Shown piece by piece: positions 1 through 11,576 of a DNA stretch of 64,000 nt. Each line of letters starts with the position of its first letter. Position 1 is the stretch's first letter. The notes beneath the pieces are model-generated. The model was not told the origin of the DNA and made no database searches. It saw only the letters and a list, made by a program, of their open reading frames with translations. The stretch comes from Isoetes taiwanensis (Eukaryota; Streptophyta; Lycopodiopsida; Isoetales; Isoetaceae), in contig JAJEKV010000185.1 of the NCBI GenBank assembly GCA_021234155.1, positions 370,001 to 434,000 on the forward strand, in the 5' to 3' direction. A program made the translations under genes and the position numbers.

Positions 1-840
1 GCGTATCAGTTTGATCAAGGTACTCCATGTAGACTTTGATTAAAGGAAAAATACATAAACTTTAAGGTAGGAAAGAAATTCAATTTGAAGTGGCCTCTTC
101 CGAAAAAGAAATTGTATTAAGCTTTTGGGCAAGACATCTCTCTTTTGCATGACGGATGTATCTGCAGAGCCTCATGAGTTCGTTAAAAGGATTAGGGATT
201 AGTTCAAAGTTGCAGAGCTTCTTAATCGCAAACTGTAACAACCGATCTATGTTGGCCGCTCTTGGTCTCTAGGTGCAAAAAGCTATTGGCATGTCATCCT
301 TCTTGGTCGGCAGAAATGTAGCTACAATATTTTGTTGGACTGCTACAAGAGTTATTGTTCGACCACTGACAGTGTGTTGTAGGCCTCTCACAGATAGTCG
401 AGTTCCCCTTTAAATACGCGATGCTTTTAGAATAGATGGCCCTTTTAGCTTAGACAATAATTTCACCTATTTTCCATAATAGTTCAAATGTTATCTCGAC
501 CCCTTTTAATATCTTTGCTCCTCAATCGAATAGCGATGCCCATTCTCCAATTACAACCACATAATGATCTCTTTTAAATTAATTATCAAGGCCTTGTCTA
601 AGATTCTGGAATAATATCCGTATCATGTCCCTACACCTATTGGATCTAGATCACTCACCTTTTCTTTCTTGAACTAAAACACAGCTACGTACACTCTTGG
701 TGCCTGGGCCAAGGAGGTGCCCCACAATAAAACACGGGTAAAAGGATCAGGCCAAAATTGTTCAACTGTTACTCATCCTTACCTATTCTTCTTTCACTTT
801 TGTCAAGCACAATTCGTCTTAGCGTGCATACATACTACTG
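1..840. other. Left edge, no recognisable gene
   Basis: AT-rich sequence with short broken reading frames on both strands. A short plus frame around 150-360 contains fragments that could be a decayed polyprotein-like segment, but stops interrupt it and no family can be named. No RNA gene or clear repeat boundary is visible. Confidence 0.4.
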
Positions 841-853
841 TTGTATATATTAG

Positions 854-1023
854 CTCCTCGAGCCGATGCCGCATCTGTGGTAGGGCAAAGCCTTTTGGGG
901 CGCGTGTCAGAGATGATTCAAGGCCGGTCGATAACTGTAGTCTCTGAAGAACTTCCCCTAAGCTTGATTTCATCTTCTAAAAATCTTATCCAGCTTCAGA
1001 AGCTGATGGGTGGAAAGAAGTAA
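854..1023 (+). CDS. Possible 3-prime terminal coding exon of an unknown gene
   Basis: An open frame follows an acceptor-like TATATATTAG at 844-853 and runs to TAA at 1021-1023. It encodes about 56 residues: APRADAASVVGQSLL near the start and a basic KLMGGKK end. Composition is amphipathic and helical, unlike the low-complexity frames around it. No domain is recognised and I cannot identify the upstream exons in 1-840, so it may be the last exon of a gene that starts outside the window, or a chance frame. The intact universal stress protein gene begins about 780 bases downstream on the same strand. Confidence 0.25.
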
Positions 1024-1803
1024 AATCATATCTACTCTACTCCGACTAATGTTATTTTTTGTATATATTAGCTGAGGATTTCTTAGCAATCTGATGTTGG
1101 ATAGTTGTGCTATCGATTAACCTCTTGCCATAGTCTGTTTTACTTACGCAATAAAAGTTTTTGTCAAAGCATGGCAAGAATTAGACGTCTCTCAAAAATG
1201 TTGTCTTAATCCGTTGCATTTTCTGTGTATACAGGGCATTATTTGGTAGCAATTGGACTTTGTAAACATTCTATCTTTAGATTCACTTCCAAAGCATGAG
1301 GGAAATGAATAAGAGAAATGGGCTGCCGTGATAAATTATGATATATTGTTTTATAACTCTTACTTACCAAAAAAGAAAAAGGAAGGCCGAATATTGTATT
1401 TGGTTAGCCAAACAACCCTTTTAGACAACCCTCCCTTTGATGGAGGCAATAGGTGATAGATGCACCGAAAACTTGAGGTTCTTGTATAAAAATGTACATG
1501 TTTACACAAATACCCGAGTATTAATGTATTCGGCTAGTCGAATAATATTGGAATCAAATCCCTTCATTGAAAGCCGATAGATGTATTATAGAAATGAGGG
1601 GCTTTTGTATTAAAATGACACTATTAATACGGTTGCACTATTCCCCAGTTTGACTAATACTGCCATGGACCCACTAACAAGTATCTTGCACGTTATGGAT
1701 TCTTTCGAGGCAATAAACTGGGCATATGTGGTGGTTGACAATCTTTATTGATTTTCTTAAAGGTATCATACTTGTTAGTTAGACTATATCAAATTTTGCA
1801 AAG
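1024..1803. other. Intergenic region upstream of the stress-protein gene
   Basis: AT-rich DNA with no long frame. It must contain the promoter of the downstream gene, but only a weak TATA-like CTATATC near 1783 is visible and I do not rely on it. Confidence 0.4.
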
Positions 1804-2626
1804 ATGAAGATCGGCATAGCTATGGATTTTTCTAAACCTAGCAAGCATGCCTTGAACTGGGCATTAGACAACATGGCAGAGCCCCAAGATCAAATCATCC
1901 TTATAACCATAGGAGGGAATAATAAATCTAGCAAGCCTACTGGTATAGTTCTTAAAAGTTGTCTCTTTTATAATCTTCTGCTAAAATTCTAAACTTTTTA
2001 TATATTACAGTTATGATACCACTCTCAGATATGGGCAAAGAATCAGTGATGAAGGAATATGATATCACTTTAGATGTAGAAGTGATAGAGCGTTTGAAGA
2101 ACGAGGTTGAAAGCAAAGGGGTTAGCAATATTTTGAACCTTTATGGCAAGTTTTAATGTTCATGTATATATTAGTTCAGTTTGGCTTATTGCAGCTCAGT
2201 GTTATGCACAAAATACTTTATGGTGATGCAAGAGAAGGGCTTTGTGATGCTGTGCAAGAAGTACCCCTTGATTGTTTAGTGATGGGAAGTCGCGGCCTTG
2301 GCACCGTAAAGCGGTATTTTCTTTATTTTCAGCTTAAAATAATTTTTGTGCTTCAAAATTGGGTAAGTCTTTTATCAATGACTATTTAAGGTAACAATCA
2401 TTCATCAACAATAATTAGTATTCAAAATGCGTTGATTAGATTTATAAAGTAGGAATTTGCAATCAATTTTTGAGTTACAACATAAAATATTTTCATGCCC
2501 TTCCCCTTCTTTTTTTACAGGGCATTGTTGGGAAGTGTTAGTAGTCACGTAATAAATTACGCAAGTTGTCCTGTAACGGTAGTGAAGCTTCCACGCAAAA
2601 AACAATCTTCACAAGGTTGCCTCTAA
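1804..2626 (+). CDS. Universal stress protein A-like protein, four exons
   Basis: A small soluble nucleotide-binding protein of the USP family. These are usually cytosolic and form dimers, and in plants are linked to stress and hypoxia responses. Exons 1804-1942, 2011-2120, 2195-2313 and 2521-2626 join in frame with GT/AG borders to give 157 residues, the normal length of a single-domain USP. The N-terminus MKIGIAMDFSKPSKHALNWA is the typical beta1-alpha1 segment with the conserved Asp. The ATP-binding signature G-x2-G-x9-G-S is complete (starting GSRGLG and ending LLGS) and is followed by the usual HVINYASCPVTVVK strand. Intron 3 splits the Arg codon inside this signature. No frameshift or early stop is seen. 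The start is the first ATG in frame and matches the family N-terminus. This is one of the few apparently intact genes in the window; which USP subfamily it belongs to is unknown. Confidence 0.9.
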
Positions 2627-2921
2627 GATTGGACTTTTATTGATACATATATTCATTTGTAGTGATTATAAATTATGATGAAGTTTTTGGGAAAGACTTG
2701 GACATATCCAAATCATTTATAATGTTCATGGTGGTTTGTATGTCAAACGATTTGCATTATTGTTGTTGTGCTTAATATAAGAGATTTAGCAATTGGTTTT
2801 TTAAAGATTGAGCTTTTGGATCATTTAGTTGAGGTTAACCATTTTGTTTTGAAGACATTGTTTAAGCCTATTTTACATTTAATTCTTCAAAGCTAGTAAT
2901 AAGTTCGAGTGTTTGTCTATG
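2627..2921. other. Downstream flank of the stress-protein gene
   Basis: AT-rich sequence between the USP stop codon and the start of the segmental duplication. It should hold the 3-prime UTR and polyadenylation site; no gene is seen. Confidence 0.4.
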
Positions 2922-3328
2922 TTTTTTTCTTTGAAATATTGAATGACCTTATAGATCGTTGCTTCTCATATTTTAGTTACATCATGGATAAGAAACACAT
3001 ATACCACAAAGCACTACTCTTCTTTGACAAGTACCAAGATTTTTTGCACCATTGGATCTGCATGTGCCTGCATGTCAATGATAAAGGTTGATTTATTTGG
3101 CATAATGGATAAACTGAGGAATTTTACCTATGATTTGCACTCTATAAGGCGAAAGCCTTTATTACTGGATCCAGCAGACATCTTCCAAGATTAGGTATGG
3201 CGCCTAATTTTTATTTGCCTTTACTGATGCACAGTGGGATATGGGCATCTGGGGAACATAATCCAATCTCTGAATAGATATGAAGATAAGAAAAAGATAC
3301 TTGATTTTGCATAGCATAACTACCATTG

Positions 3329-3851
3329 ACATAACAACCAACACATAACAACCATTGACATTAACTACCAACACATAACTACCATTGACATTAATTAACA
3401 CAACCATTGGGTCCAACACATTTAAATTAAAATCCCCCTTAAACCCCCTTTGGTTTGGGTGCATATTCACACGGGGGGTGACGTAGGGCAGCGAGAGCCC
3501 TCATAATTGTATTTTGCACGTACAAAATCAACACCATATAGTATTCCGCTTGAAATCTTATAGTATTTTGCGAATCTTGTTATACAGTATCACAAATTTT
3601 GTACTTGCATACCCCACAAACGAGGAACTTTACGTACGGTGTAGATTAAGGAATAAGGGGTGAATATACCTATCCAACAGCTCTGTTGCCCGGAGTCACC
3701 CCCGTGTGAATATGCACCCAAACCAAAGGGGGTTTAAGGGGGATTTTAATTTAAATGTGTTGGACCCAATGGTTGTGTTAATTAATGTCAATGGTAGTTA
3801 TGTGTTGGTTGTTAATGTCAATGGTTGTTATGTGTTGGTTGTTATGTGTTG
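3329..3851. repeat. Long inverted repeat with invertible 211-bp core
   Basis: The left arm (3329-3483) is the reverse complement of the right arm (3695-3851) with very few differences. The innermost parts read GGGGGTGAC and GTCACCCCC. The core 3484-3694 is present at 55555-55765 in the opposite orientation relative to the shared right arm. The arms themselves contain a repeated AACATAACTACCATTGAC-type word. Confidence 0.85.
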
Positions 3852-4537
3852 GGGGATTTAATTTTTATATGTTGGATGTTAATGGTTTGTGTTGCAAAAA
3901 TTTTTTTTTGGCCCAATTTTAGAATTCAAACCAGAAAAAAACTAGAATTCATTTGAGGCTTTCATCACCTGTAGCTTTTGAATTTCATCACAATAAAACA
4001 AATAAAACATAAGTAAAAGTTACCATAAAGATAGAGCGGATTGATCCATTATTCTGAAAGTTATAAAGTTTGCAACACCCATACACAAATATTTTTCAAC
4101 TGGAATTTAACAGCAGCCTTTGGCCTCCATGGATTCTTGTGGTGAGAAACCAGAGTGGGAAACTTTTCTGCTTGTTAGCACAAGGATCTAGAAGCCTTGG
4201 AATTTGCTTAATAATTGCCTCAAAATCTAAAAATGCATGGTAATTTTTTGCAACTTTCATTCGGAATGAGCCATAAAACAATATCCAATAGTGCAATCCT
4301 GTATTCATCAGCTGGTAGGATGTGAAAGCCTACCAAACCCGGCCGGAAAATTGCTGTTTTAGCATAGATAACTTAACAAACATATCCATATCATATATTA
4401 TCAAAAAGATCTCGGAGAGAGCTTTCCAACGCAATAAAAATCATCTCAAACAGGGCTCTGGATCAAAAGTTATGATAAGAAATGTGTTGCCGGCGGGGAA
4501 ACTGCACTACATGCGCCCTTCAAGCCCTTCATGTGCC

Positions 4538-4710
4538 CATTATGCACCACACACACAAAAAGAGGGCTTTTGTTGTAAGCCATTGGTTGTTGACCATTAT
4601 GCACCACACGCGCAAAAAGAGGGCTTTTGTTGTAAGTCATTGGTTGTTAACTATTATGCACCACACGCACAAAAAAAGGGCTTTTGTTATGAGCCATTGG
4701 TTGTTGACCA
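4538..4710 (+). repeat. 57-bp tandem repeat, about three units, open in one frame
   Basis: Units start at about 4538, 4595 and 4652 and share ATTATGCACCACAC and GGGCTTTTGTT. Because 57 is divisible by three, the frame 4322-4783 reads a 19-residue repeat with the core HYAPHAQKEGF. Copy B at 56637-56812 has the same three units in an open frame, so the open frame is shared. The repeat lies in a non-coding-looking element, so translation is doubtful. Confidence 0.8.
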
Positions 4711-6206
4711 TTGGAAAAAAAGGCTAAAATCAATGGCTCAGAAATGGTGCACTCTAGATGTACGCATTAGTACATCCATTTGAATACATCACGAAATCAT
4801 AGGAAAACCTTAGTGAAAAGCGTACAAAAACACAAAGAAAACCCCCTGTTATTATGCTACATATTAAAGGAAAAAATAATCTTGATTTAGATACAGACCC
4901 TATCATTTTGTTGGCCGGATTAGAGCTCTTCATAGAAGAAATTTAGGTCAAATTCGTGGTGCAAGGGAACCGTGGCTTCATGGCTAAAGAGCAGGATTCA
5001 CAAGGCTAGAAGCATGGAAAAGTTGAGACTTTGAATGTTGGGGAGTAGCAAAAAATCTTTGGCGATGCTAAGCATCACAAAATCGATCATGCCTTCAAGA
5101 TTATCACCTCCGTGGCAGAAACTCAGAACAATGAAGGCTCTGAAACATGCAATCAGAAAGACATGTATATTTTATCATAGAAATCGATGCGTAGAATGTG
5201 ATTGCTAGAATGCAAATGTTTTTAGCTCTAGCTGGTCAAGCAAGCAAGGTTGTTGCTCGAGTATAAGAATAAAAAGATTGATCTGTGTTTATCTCTAAAC
5301 TACAAAAATAGGATTTGTCTAACATATTCCTAGTTTCAAGCTTGAACAATAGTATGGATGCACTGTTTGATTTCATATTGGATTATCCATCTCCTTTTAT
5401 GTATGCTGGTACTAATGATTTGCAAAGAATCACAAGGGGTAAATGTGATAAACTGAGAGTAATCACATGTACCTTTTGGCCCTTCAATCATTACCAAGTT
5501 TCTTGCTAATGTTTTGATGGTTGGCTGCAGGTACGAATTACTCTCCTTCCCTTGTTACTTTTTTGCATTTGAAGTTGGTGTTTGGCTATAGAAGGAGTTC
5601 AAAATGCTGTAAGAGAATGGACCTCCACAACAAAGGCAGCGAAAATTGTTTTAAGGACAAGGAACGAGCACATGCACTCACGAATACTTTTATGTAAGGT
5701 TTTTGGATTTAAAACTGTTGGTTGAGTTCGATGGTAGTTAACATGTGGTGAGATCTTTCCTTGCTTCTGTCTTTGAATAATGTAGAAGACAAACAGAATT
5801 CTGCTTGGACATAGTTCTTCATTAACATGATTAAGAATATCTACGTACAGATTTTGGGCCATAATATATGAACATCATTTACTAATTTTGCCATGTAGTT
5901 GAAACATGGACACTTCTACATGAGAAACAGATGGTAGTTGAAACATTTTCTATTGACCATAAATGTATAAAATATGCCAAGATTCTGAAATGTAGAATAT
6001 TTGCCTTTATAATTCTGATCTCGAAATATGTTGTCATGTAGCAGACATCTGCATGTACAAGGTTGTAGAAGGAACATATTTTGTGTTGAATGAAATTTTT
6101 TTGACAAATTAATGAGATAGAAAAAGCTGTACTTAAAATATAGAGGCATATGCTACTGATATTATTGTTTTAACAGAAAGTTTACACCATGTGCTTTAGT
6201 AATATC

Positions 6207-7237
6207 ATGATCAGAGTTTTGGTTAAGGTGCCTCAATTTAAATAATACATTTTGTACATATTTATGACGGAAATATCCATTAGCTTTATATGCATCCTTA
6301 AGACAATGAATTGGAAAAAGGGTTTATCTAAAGTTTTGTGTTTGGATTGTAGTCAAGATTTCATTGTTCAAAGAAACTAAGGAATTTAAATACCATCTAA
6401 AACTACCTAGGCTTTATATGTGTTGATCATGCTGTATAAGGATTGACTTGTACAGACATTGATCCTATTTGGGCTTTTGTCTAAAGCTAGGTTTGGCTGG
6501 GTTTTTTTCTTGATACTTAAACTCACTAGTTTTACTGATGATGCTCTTTTCCTTTAGTGAATAGGGAATTCTAGGTACGAATAATATTTATTTTGGGGCT
6601 AACCATTACTAAATAAATCTCTTTGTTGATATGAACAGGACACTACATTATTTTCTTGATGATGAAGAATTTAAAATGATCATGCCTAGATGGAACAAGG
6701 AACTTACTGCTCTTAGATATGCTGATGGTAATACAGGCAACCGATGGAACTGTGCAAGCTCTGTTTTACCAGGATTTAGCACATAATACTTTGAACAAGG
6801 TCATGCCAACATGGAAAAAAGGAATTGACTGCTGTGGGAAATCCAAATAGCAACAGGGCAAAGGATGAAAATAGAACATTGTTCTGGAAAAATAAAGGAG
6901 CTATCCTTATCTATGCCATTCGGTCAGGTAAGTTTCACCATATAATCAAAAGTAAACGCAACAACTCTCCATGAATCAAGTTCAACATGGAAGGGTTTTC
7001 AAGTACTGAAGCAAGAGATTAAATAAAATATACGAGGTAATGTGATGTTATTTATTGAAGTTTCGAATAGGGTTGACATTTGCGAAATGGAGTGATGTTA
7101 TGTATTGAAGTTTCAAATAGGGTTGGCATTTGCTAAAGGGAGTGGTATGACCTCAACCGTAATAGTAGGGGTCTGCCCTTTCTATAATTACAGATTAGAA
7201 CAGGGATCTAAACATTTCCTTCCGGAGGTGGTAGGAT
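6207..7237. other. Spacer between duplicated units, with a possible exon-like frame
   Basis: Unique sequence between the two units. A plus frame from about 6638 to 6786 reads as a soluble, charged peptide containing LHYFLDDEEFKMIMPRW and ends in TAA. It follows an acceptor-like AACAG, but no partner exons or family are recognised. A short repeat of AGTGATGTTATGTATTGAAG-like sequence occurs around 7043 and 7090. Confidence 0.35.
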
Positions 7238-9449
7238 TTTTTTCCTTTGAAATATTGAATAACCTTATAGAGCATTTGCTTCTCATCTTATAGTTACATC
7301 ATGGATAAGAAACACACATACCACAAAGCACTGCTCTTCTTTGACAAGTACCAAGACTTTTTGCACCACTGGATCTGCATGTGCCTGTATGCAGATGATA
7401 AAGGTTGATTTATTTGGCGTAATGGACAAATTGAAGAATTTTACCTATGATTTGCTTCACAGTACCTTGGTCATGGTTTGAGGAACTTAAATAAATAATG
7501 AATTAATAGAAATGTATTTGCTTCTATTTTTTCTCTAATATATTATGGTGGAAGATTATGTAGTGGTCAAATTTGTAAGCAGGCACTCTATCAGGCGAAA
7601 GCCTTTATTACTGGGCCCAGTCGATACTTGTAGGCATGCACTCTATCAGGCGAAAGCCTTTATTACTCGATCCAGCCGACATCTTCCAAGATTAGGTACG
7701 GCGCCTAATTTTTATTTGCCTTTATTGATGCATAGTGGGATATGAGCATATGGGGAACATAATCTAATCTCTGAATAGATATGAAGATAAGAAAAAGATA
7801 TTTGATTTTGGATAGCATAATAAAGGCAAAAATAATCGTGATTCAGATACAGACCCTATCATTTTGTTGGCTGGATTAGAGCCCTTCATAGAAAAAATAA
7901 TTTTAGATCAAATTCATGGTGCAAGCCTAATCATTAGGCAACAACCAGTATACCAGCCCCAGTGTACATGGAAGCCAATTTTTACTGGTGCATACTCACA
8001 CAAAGGCAACAACCAGTATACCCGCCCCAGTGTACATGGAAGCCAATTTTTTACTGGTGCATACTCACACAATTATTGTGGAGCTTATCCTACTGCCTTA
8101 TGGCAGACAAAGTGGGGGACATGTATAGGCACAAGTTCTACCACGTCGGGGATCATCATCGTATAACCCTAGTAACCAACTCCCAAAGCTAAACATACAC
8201 TGGCCAGGGTTGACCCCTGACCAAGTGCACATGATTGTGGTTGCATCTTCATGGCTAAAGAGCAGGATTCACATGGCTAGAAGCATGGAAAAAGTGAGAC
8301 TCTGAATGTTGAGAAGTAGCAAAAAAACTTTGGTGATGCTAAGCATCACAAAATCGATCATGGCTTCGAGATTAACATCTCCGTGGCAGGAACTTAGAAT
8401 AATGAAGGCTCTGAAACATGCAATCAGAAAGACACGTATATTTTATCATAGAAATCAATGCGTAGGCTCTGGCTAGTCAAGCAAGCAAGGTTGTTGCTCA
8501 AGTATAAGAATAAAAGGGTTGATCTGTGTTTATTTCTAGACTACAAAAATAGGATTTGTCTAACATATTCCTAGTTTCAAGCTTGAACAATAGTATGGAT
8601 GCACTGTTTGATTTCATATTGGATTATGCATCTCCTTTTATGTATGCTGGTGCTAATGATTTGCAAAGAGTCACAAGGGGTGAAATGTGATAAACTGAGA
8701 GTAAGCACATGTACCTTTTGGCCCTTCAATCATTACCAAGTTTCTTGCTAATGTTTTTATGGTTGGCTGCAGGTACGAATTACTCTCCTTCCCTTGTTAC
8801 TTTTTTGCATTTGAAGTTGGTGTCTGGCTGCTAGAAGGAGTTCAAAATGCTGTAAGAGAATGAACTTCAACAACAAAGGCGGACAAAATTGTTTTAAGGA
8901 CAAGGAACAAGCACATGCACTCACGAATACTTTTATGCAAGGTTTTTGGATTTAAAACTGTTGATTGACTTTGATGGCAGTTAACATGTGGTGAGATCTT
9001 TCCCTGTTTCTGTCTTTGAATAATGTACAAGACAAAGGGAATTCTGCTTGGACATAGTTCTTCATTAAGATGATTAAGAATATCAACTTACATATTTTGG
9101 CCCATAATATATGGACACCATTTACTAATTTTGCCATGTAGTTGAAACATGGACACTTCTACATGAGAAATGGATGGTAGTTGAAACATTTTATTGGCCA
9201 TAAATGTACAAAATATGCCAAGATTCTGAAATGTAGAATATTTGCCTTTATTATTCTGATATCGAAATATGTTAAGTCATGTAGCAGACGTATGCATATA
9301 CAAGGTTGTAGCAGGAACATATTCTGTGGTGAATGAAAAAGTTTTGTCAAATTAATGAGATAGAAAGGGTTGTACTTAAAATATAGGGGCATATGCTACT
9401 GATATTATTGTTTTAACAGAAAGTTTACACCATGTGCTTTAGTAATATC
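7238..9449. repeat. Segmental duplication, unit 2 (empty site for the foldback element)
   Basis: Second copy of 2922-6206, in the same orientation. It lacks the foldback insertion (junction at 7820/7821) but has its own extra block of about 325 bases at 7926-8250. It also has a doubled GGCGAAAGCC segment near 7598 and 7651. Small frames such as 7864-8166 arise from a local 68-bp tandem repeat and are not considered genes. Confidence 0.8.
7937..8072. repeat. 68-bp tandem duplication
   Basis: Two units starting at 7937 and 8005 share GGCAACAACCAGTATACC and AGTGTACATGGAAGCC, with a few substitutions and one extra T in the second unit. They lie in the part of unit 2 that is absent from unit 1. 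Confidence 0.8.
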
Positions 9450-9502
9450 TGCTGATATTATTGTTTTAACAGAAAGTTTACACCATGTGCTTTAGTAATA
9501 TC
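9396..9502. repeat. 53-bp tandem duplication at the end of unit 2
   Basis: The segment ending GTGCTTTAGTAATATCTG is present twice in a row (first copy ending at 9449, second at 9502). Unit 1 has it only once at 6206, so the extra copy arose after the segmental duplication. Confidence 0.85.
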
Positions 9503-11243
9503 TGATAACTTAGGCTAATCACAATTAGAATTTCAATGCACTAGTATATGATTAGCAATATAATTCAATATGGAACCTTTAACTATAGAAGCCTTTAAAA
9601 CAAGATTATATAGATAATAAGCCTTTACGATTTGACTATAGCATAACTGTGACAATGGAACTTCAAAAGCATATTGATCAAACAAAAAGGTATCGAAAAA
9701 CATTGAAATGCATGCCGGATCTGCAATATCTTCAGCTGTAAAACTTATATCAGATGTACTTCTTAGTTTTCATTTATAGTAGATAGCTCGCAGAACTTTT
9801 CAGTCGGTTTCGAGCTTCCTATTCTTGAATACAGACTAGGCACTGTTCTATTCATTTACAAACTTCTATAATCACATAACATTCTCGGTCCAATGGTTCA
9901 ACGCCACATTATTGCCTATGATATTAACCCCTAAAAACCTTAGAGATTTAATTCTTCTAATATCCTTCTGCGTTTTGCTCGTAGATTGTCAGTTGAAATC
10001 TCAACCGGTTCGACCACCATTGGCCAATGTGACAAACTTTGGAGTTCAACATGCTGGATACCCAGTTCAAAATGCTGCCTACCCTCCTCGTGGATTTAGT
10101 TTTTATTTTTCATTCCATTGATATGGTTTTTCATTCTGTTGGTATGTTCTGTTGGTGTGTTCAATTTTTCATTTTATTTGTTGTAATAATTGATTGCATG
10201 GGCAGAGCAATCTCCGGATACATGGCAGCAATCATGAAGTAATCTTTGGATACATGGCAGCAATCATGAAGTATTAACATTTTTAAAAAACAAGGCAAGT
10301 TACATGAGTTATAAGACAACAGCTACAAAACAGTTACTACACTAGTTACAGCAGAATTTTTATACAACAATTTTTACAGCAGAATTACAAGTCTGTAATC
10401 TGTACAGGTATAGTGTTCCATGACTTGAAAATATCATAATAATTACTGTGATAATCTGTAATACTTACTGTGATGTGATATTTTGATAAACAGTGTAATG
10501 TTCTAGGATGTTATGAGATTATATGAACACTCTAGGATGTTATGCGAGATAGAGGAGAAATTTTGGTCCACTGAACTGTTATTAGCTGGTAACAACACAC
10601 TAACCAACGGTTGAGATTAGATGTCAGCCTGTAAACCAGAGAACCAAGGCGTTAAGATGCCGTTAAGGTGCCGCATCTGCTTGATGGATCTTTAAGCCCG
10701 ACACTTTTCTTCTTCAGGCTATGGCAATGCTACGTCTCCTCACCTTTTTCTCCAGCTTCAGCTCATCATTTCCAAACTTAAATAATGCGCTGGTTGCAAA
10801 AGTAGGAGGACTTTAGTTTGTGCCAGGGTTGCAAATTGCTTTTGTATTGATCATCTTTATTTGGTTTATAATAAAGGGTTCTTAGCATGCAATTTATAAA
10901 TGCCGCAGATGGTCACTCAGACACCAAGCTGTGTAATGGTAGTTTAGATCGAGTAGTTAGGTTCATGCCTAAGCTGAGTAATTCTGCTAATTGGAGCAAT
11001 ACAATGGCAGATATATAATGATGCCATAACATGTCACAAAATTTCAGGCTTTTTATCTACAGGTCCCAACACTTACAGAAGAACCCAAACATTGCCACGT
11101 TGGGCACGTTTGTGGTCAAGCATATTGTTGTGGGAGCAAAGTGTCTAGCTATCAAGAATTATTAACTGAAATGTTAAGATTTATTCTACTTTCTACAGAC
11201 CAGATTTTTGATTGAGGCCATGGCGTAGTTTTGTGCGACGGAC
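9503..11243. other. Intergenic, one possible signal-peptide exon and small tandem repeats
   Basis: Mostly AT-rich non-coding DNA. The frame 9912-10121 starts with a hydrophobic stretch (LRDLILLISFCVLLVDC) that resembles a signal peptide followed by a Pro-rich segment, and could be the first exon of a secreted protein; no later exon is recognised. A 34-bp tandem repeat containing GATACATGGCAGCAATCATG lies at 10208-10274. Confidence 0.4.
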
Positions 11244-11576
11244 ATGGCGCCGCAAGCGAGGCCGGCGTTGGAGATTGAGGACGTGCGCTGCTTCATAAAT
11301 AAGGTGTTTTTATTTGTTCAATCTCTTCGTAGATTTGGGCTCCCTAACACGTCCTGGCGTAACAAGTGTCCTTGGCATAATCCACGCCCTGCCTTCTTGG
11401 CAAAAGGGTTGAGCTTTTCTCCGGAGACATTCGTGTCTGAGCAAGCCAGGAAAGAATATTATAAGAAAGCAAGGAAGCCTGGTCCTTTCTTGTTTGGAGC
11501 TCCCCCTACATGGACTTTCATGCTCGCCAATGTAGGTTTCCTTTGGTTTCTTGCTTTCAATCCTATTGACCTTTGA
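11244..11576 (+). CDS. Hypothetical protein with C-terminal membrane segment
   Basis: An open frame of 110 codons starting MAPQARPALEIEDV and ending FLWFLAFNPIDL. Residues about 50-85 are basic and Pro-rich with a charged KEYYKKARKPG stretch. The last 25 residues form one hydrophobic segment (TWTFMLANVGFLWFLAF) that could span a membrane. Composition looks more like a real protein than neighbouring frames. I do not recognise the family, cannot see flanking exons, and a minus-strand frame overlaps it, so this is a tentative call. Confidence 0.3.
   Translation: MAPQARPALEIEDVRCFINKVFLFVQSLRRFGLPNTSWRNKCPWHNPRPAFLAKGLSFSPETFVSEQARKEYYKKARKPGPFLFGAPPTWTFMLANVGFLWFLAFNPIDL

Larger units (their letters stand above)
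3320..4864. mobile_element. 1.5 kb foldback-type element, copy A
   Basis: Unit 2 of the duplication reads straight from GATAGCATAA to TAAAGG at 7811-7826, while unit 1 has 1,545 extra bases between the same two words, so this is a discrete insertion. It opens with a long inverted repeat: arms at about 3329-3483 and 3695-3851 are nearly identical and enclose a 211-bp core. The remaining kilobase carries a 57-bp tandem repeat at 4538-4710. A second copy lies at 55545-56964. A TAA target duplication is possible, but no terminal inverted repeat at the outer ends is obvious. Short ORFs inside (3204-3470 minus, 4322-4783 plus) look like by-products of the repeats. No transposase is visible, so it would be non-autonomous. 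Confidence 0.75.
2922..6206. repeat. Segmental duplication, unit 1 (with foldback insertion)
   Basis: This stretch is repeated at 7238-9449 in the same orientation. Matching landmarks include TTTGAAATATTGAAT near 2930 and 7245, the GGCGAAAGCC hairpin followed by TTTATTAC near 3149 and 7650, the block AAGAGCAGGATTCACA near 4987, and the shared end TTTAGTAATATC at 6206. It differs from unit 2 mainly by a 1,545-bp insertion at 3320-4864. Small shared open frames occur (for instance 5315-5509) but they are short, differ between copies and match no family I know. The duplication is probably non-coding or a decayed element. Confidence 0.8.

Noticed and set aside
3204-3470. Minus-strand frame of 88 codons with repeated VVLINVNGSYVLVV-like text
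   Set aside because: It is a by-product of the repeated word in the inverted-repeat arm and is open only because the repeat lacks stops.
4538-4710. CRISPR-like repeat array
   Set aside because: The three 57-bp units are directly adjacent with no unique spacers, in a eukaryotic transposon.
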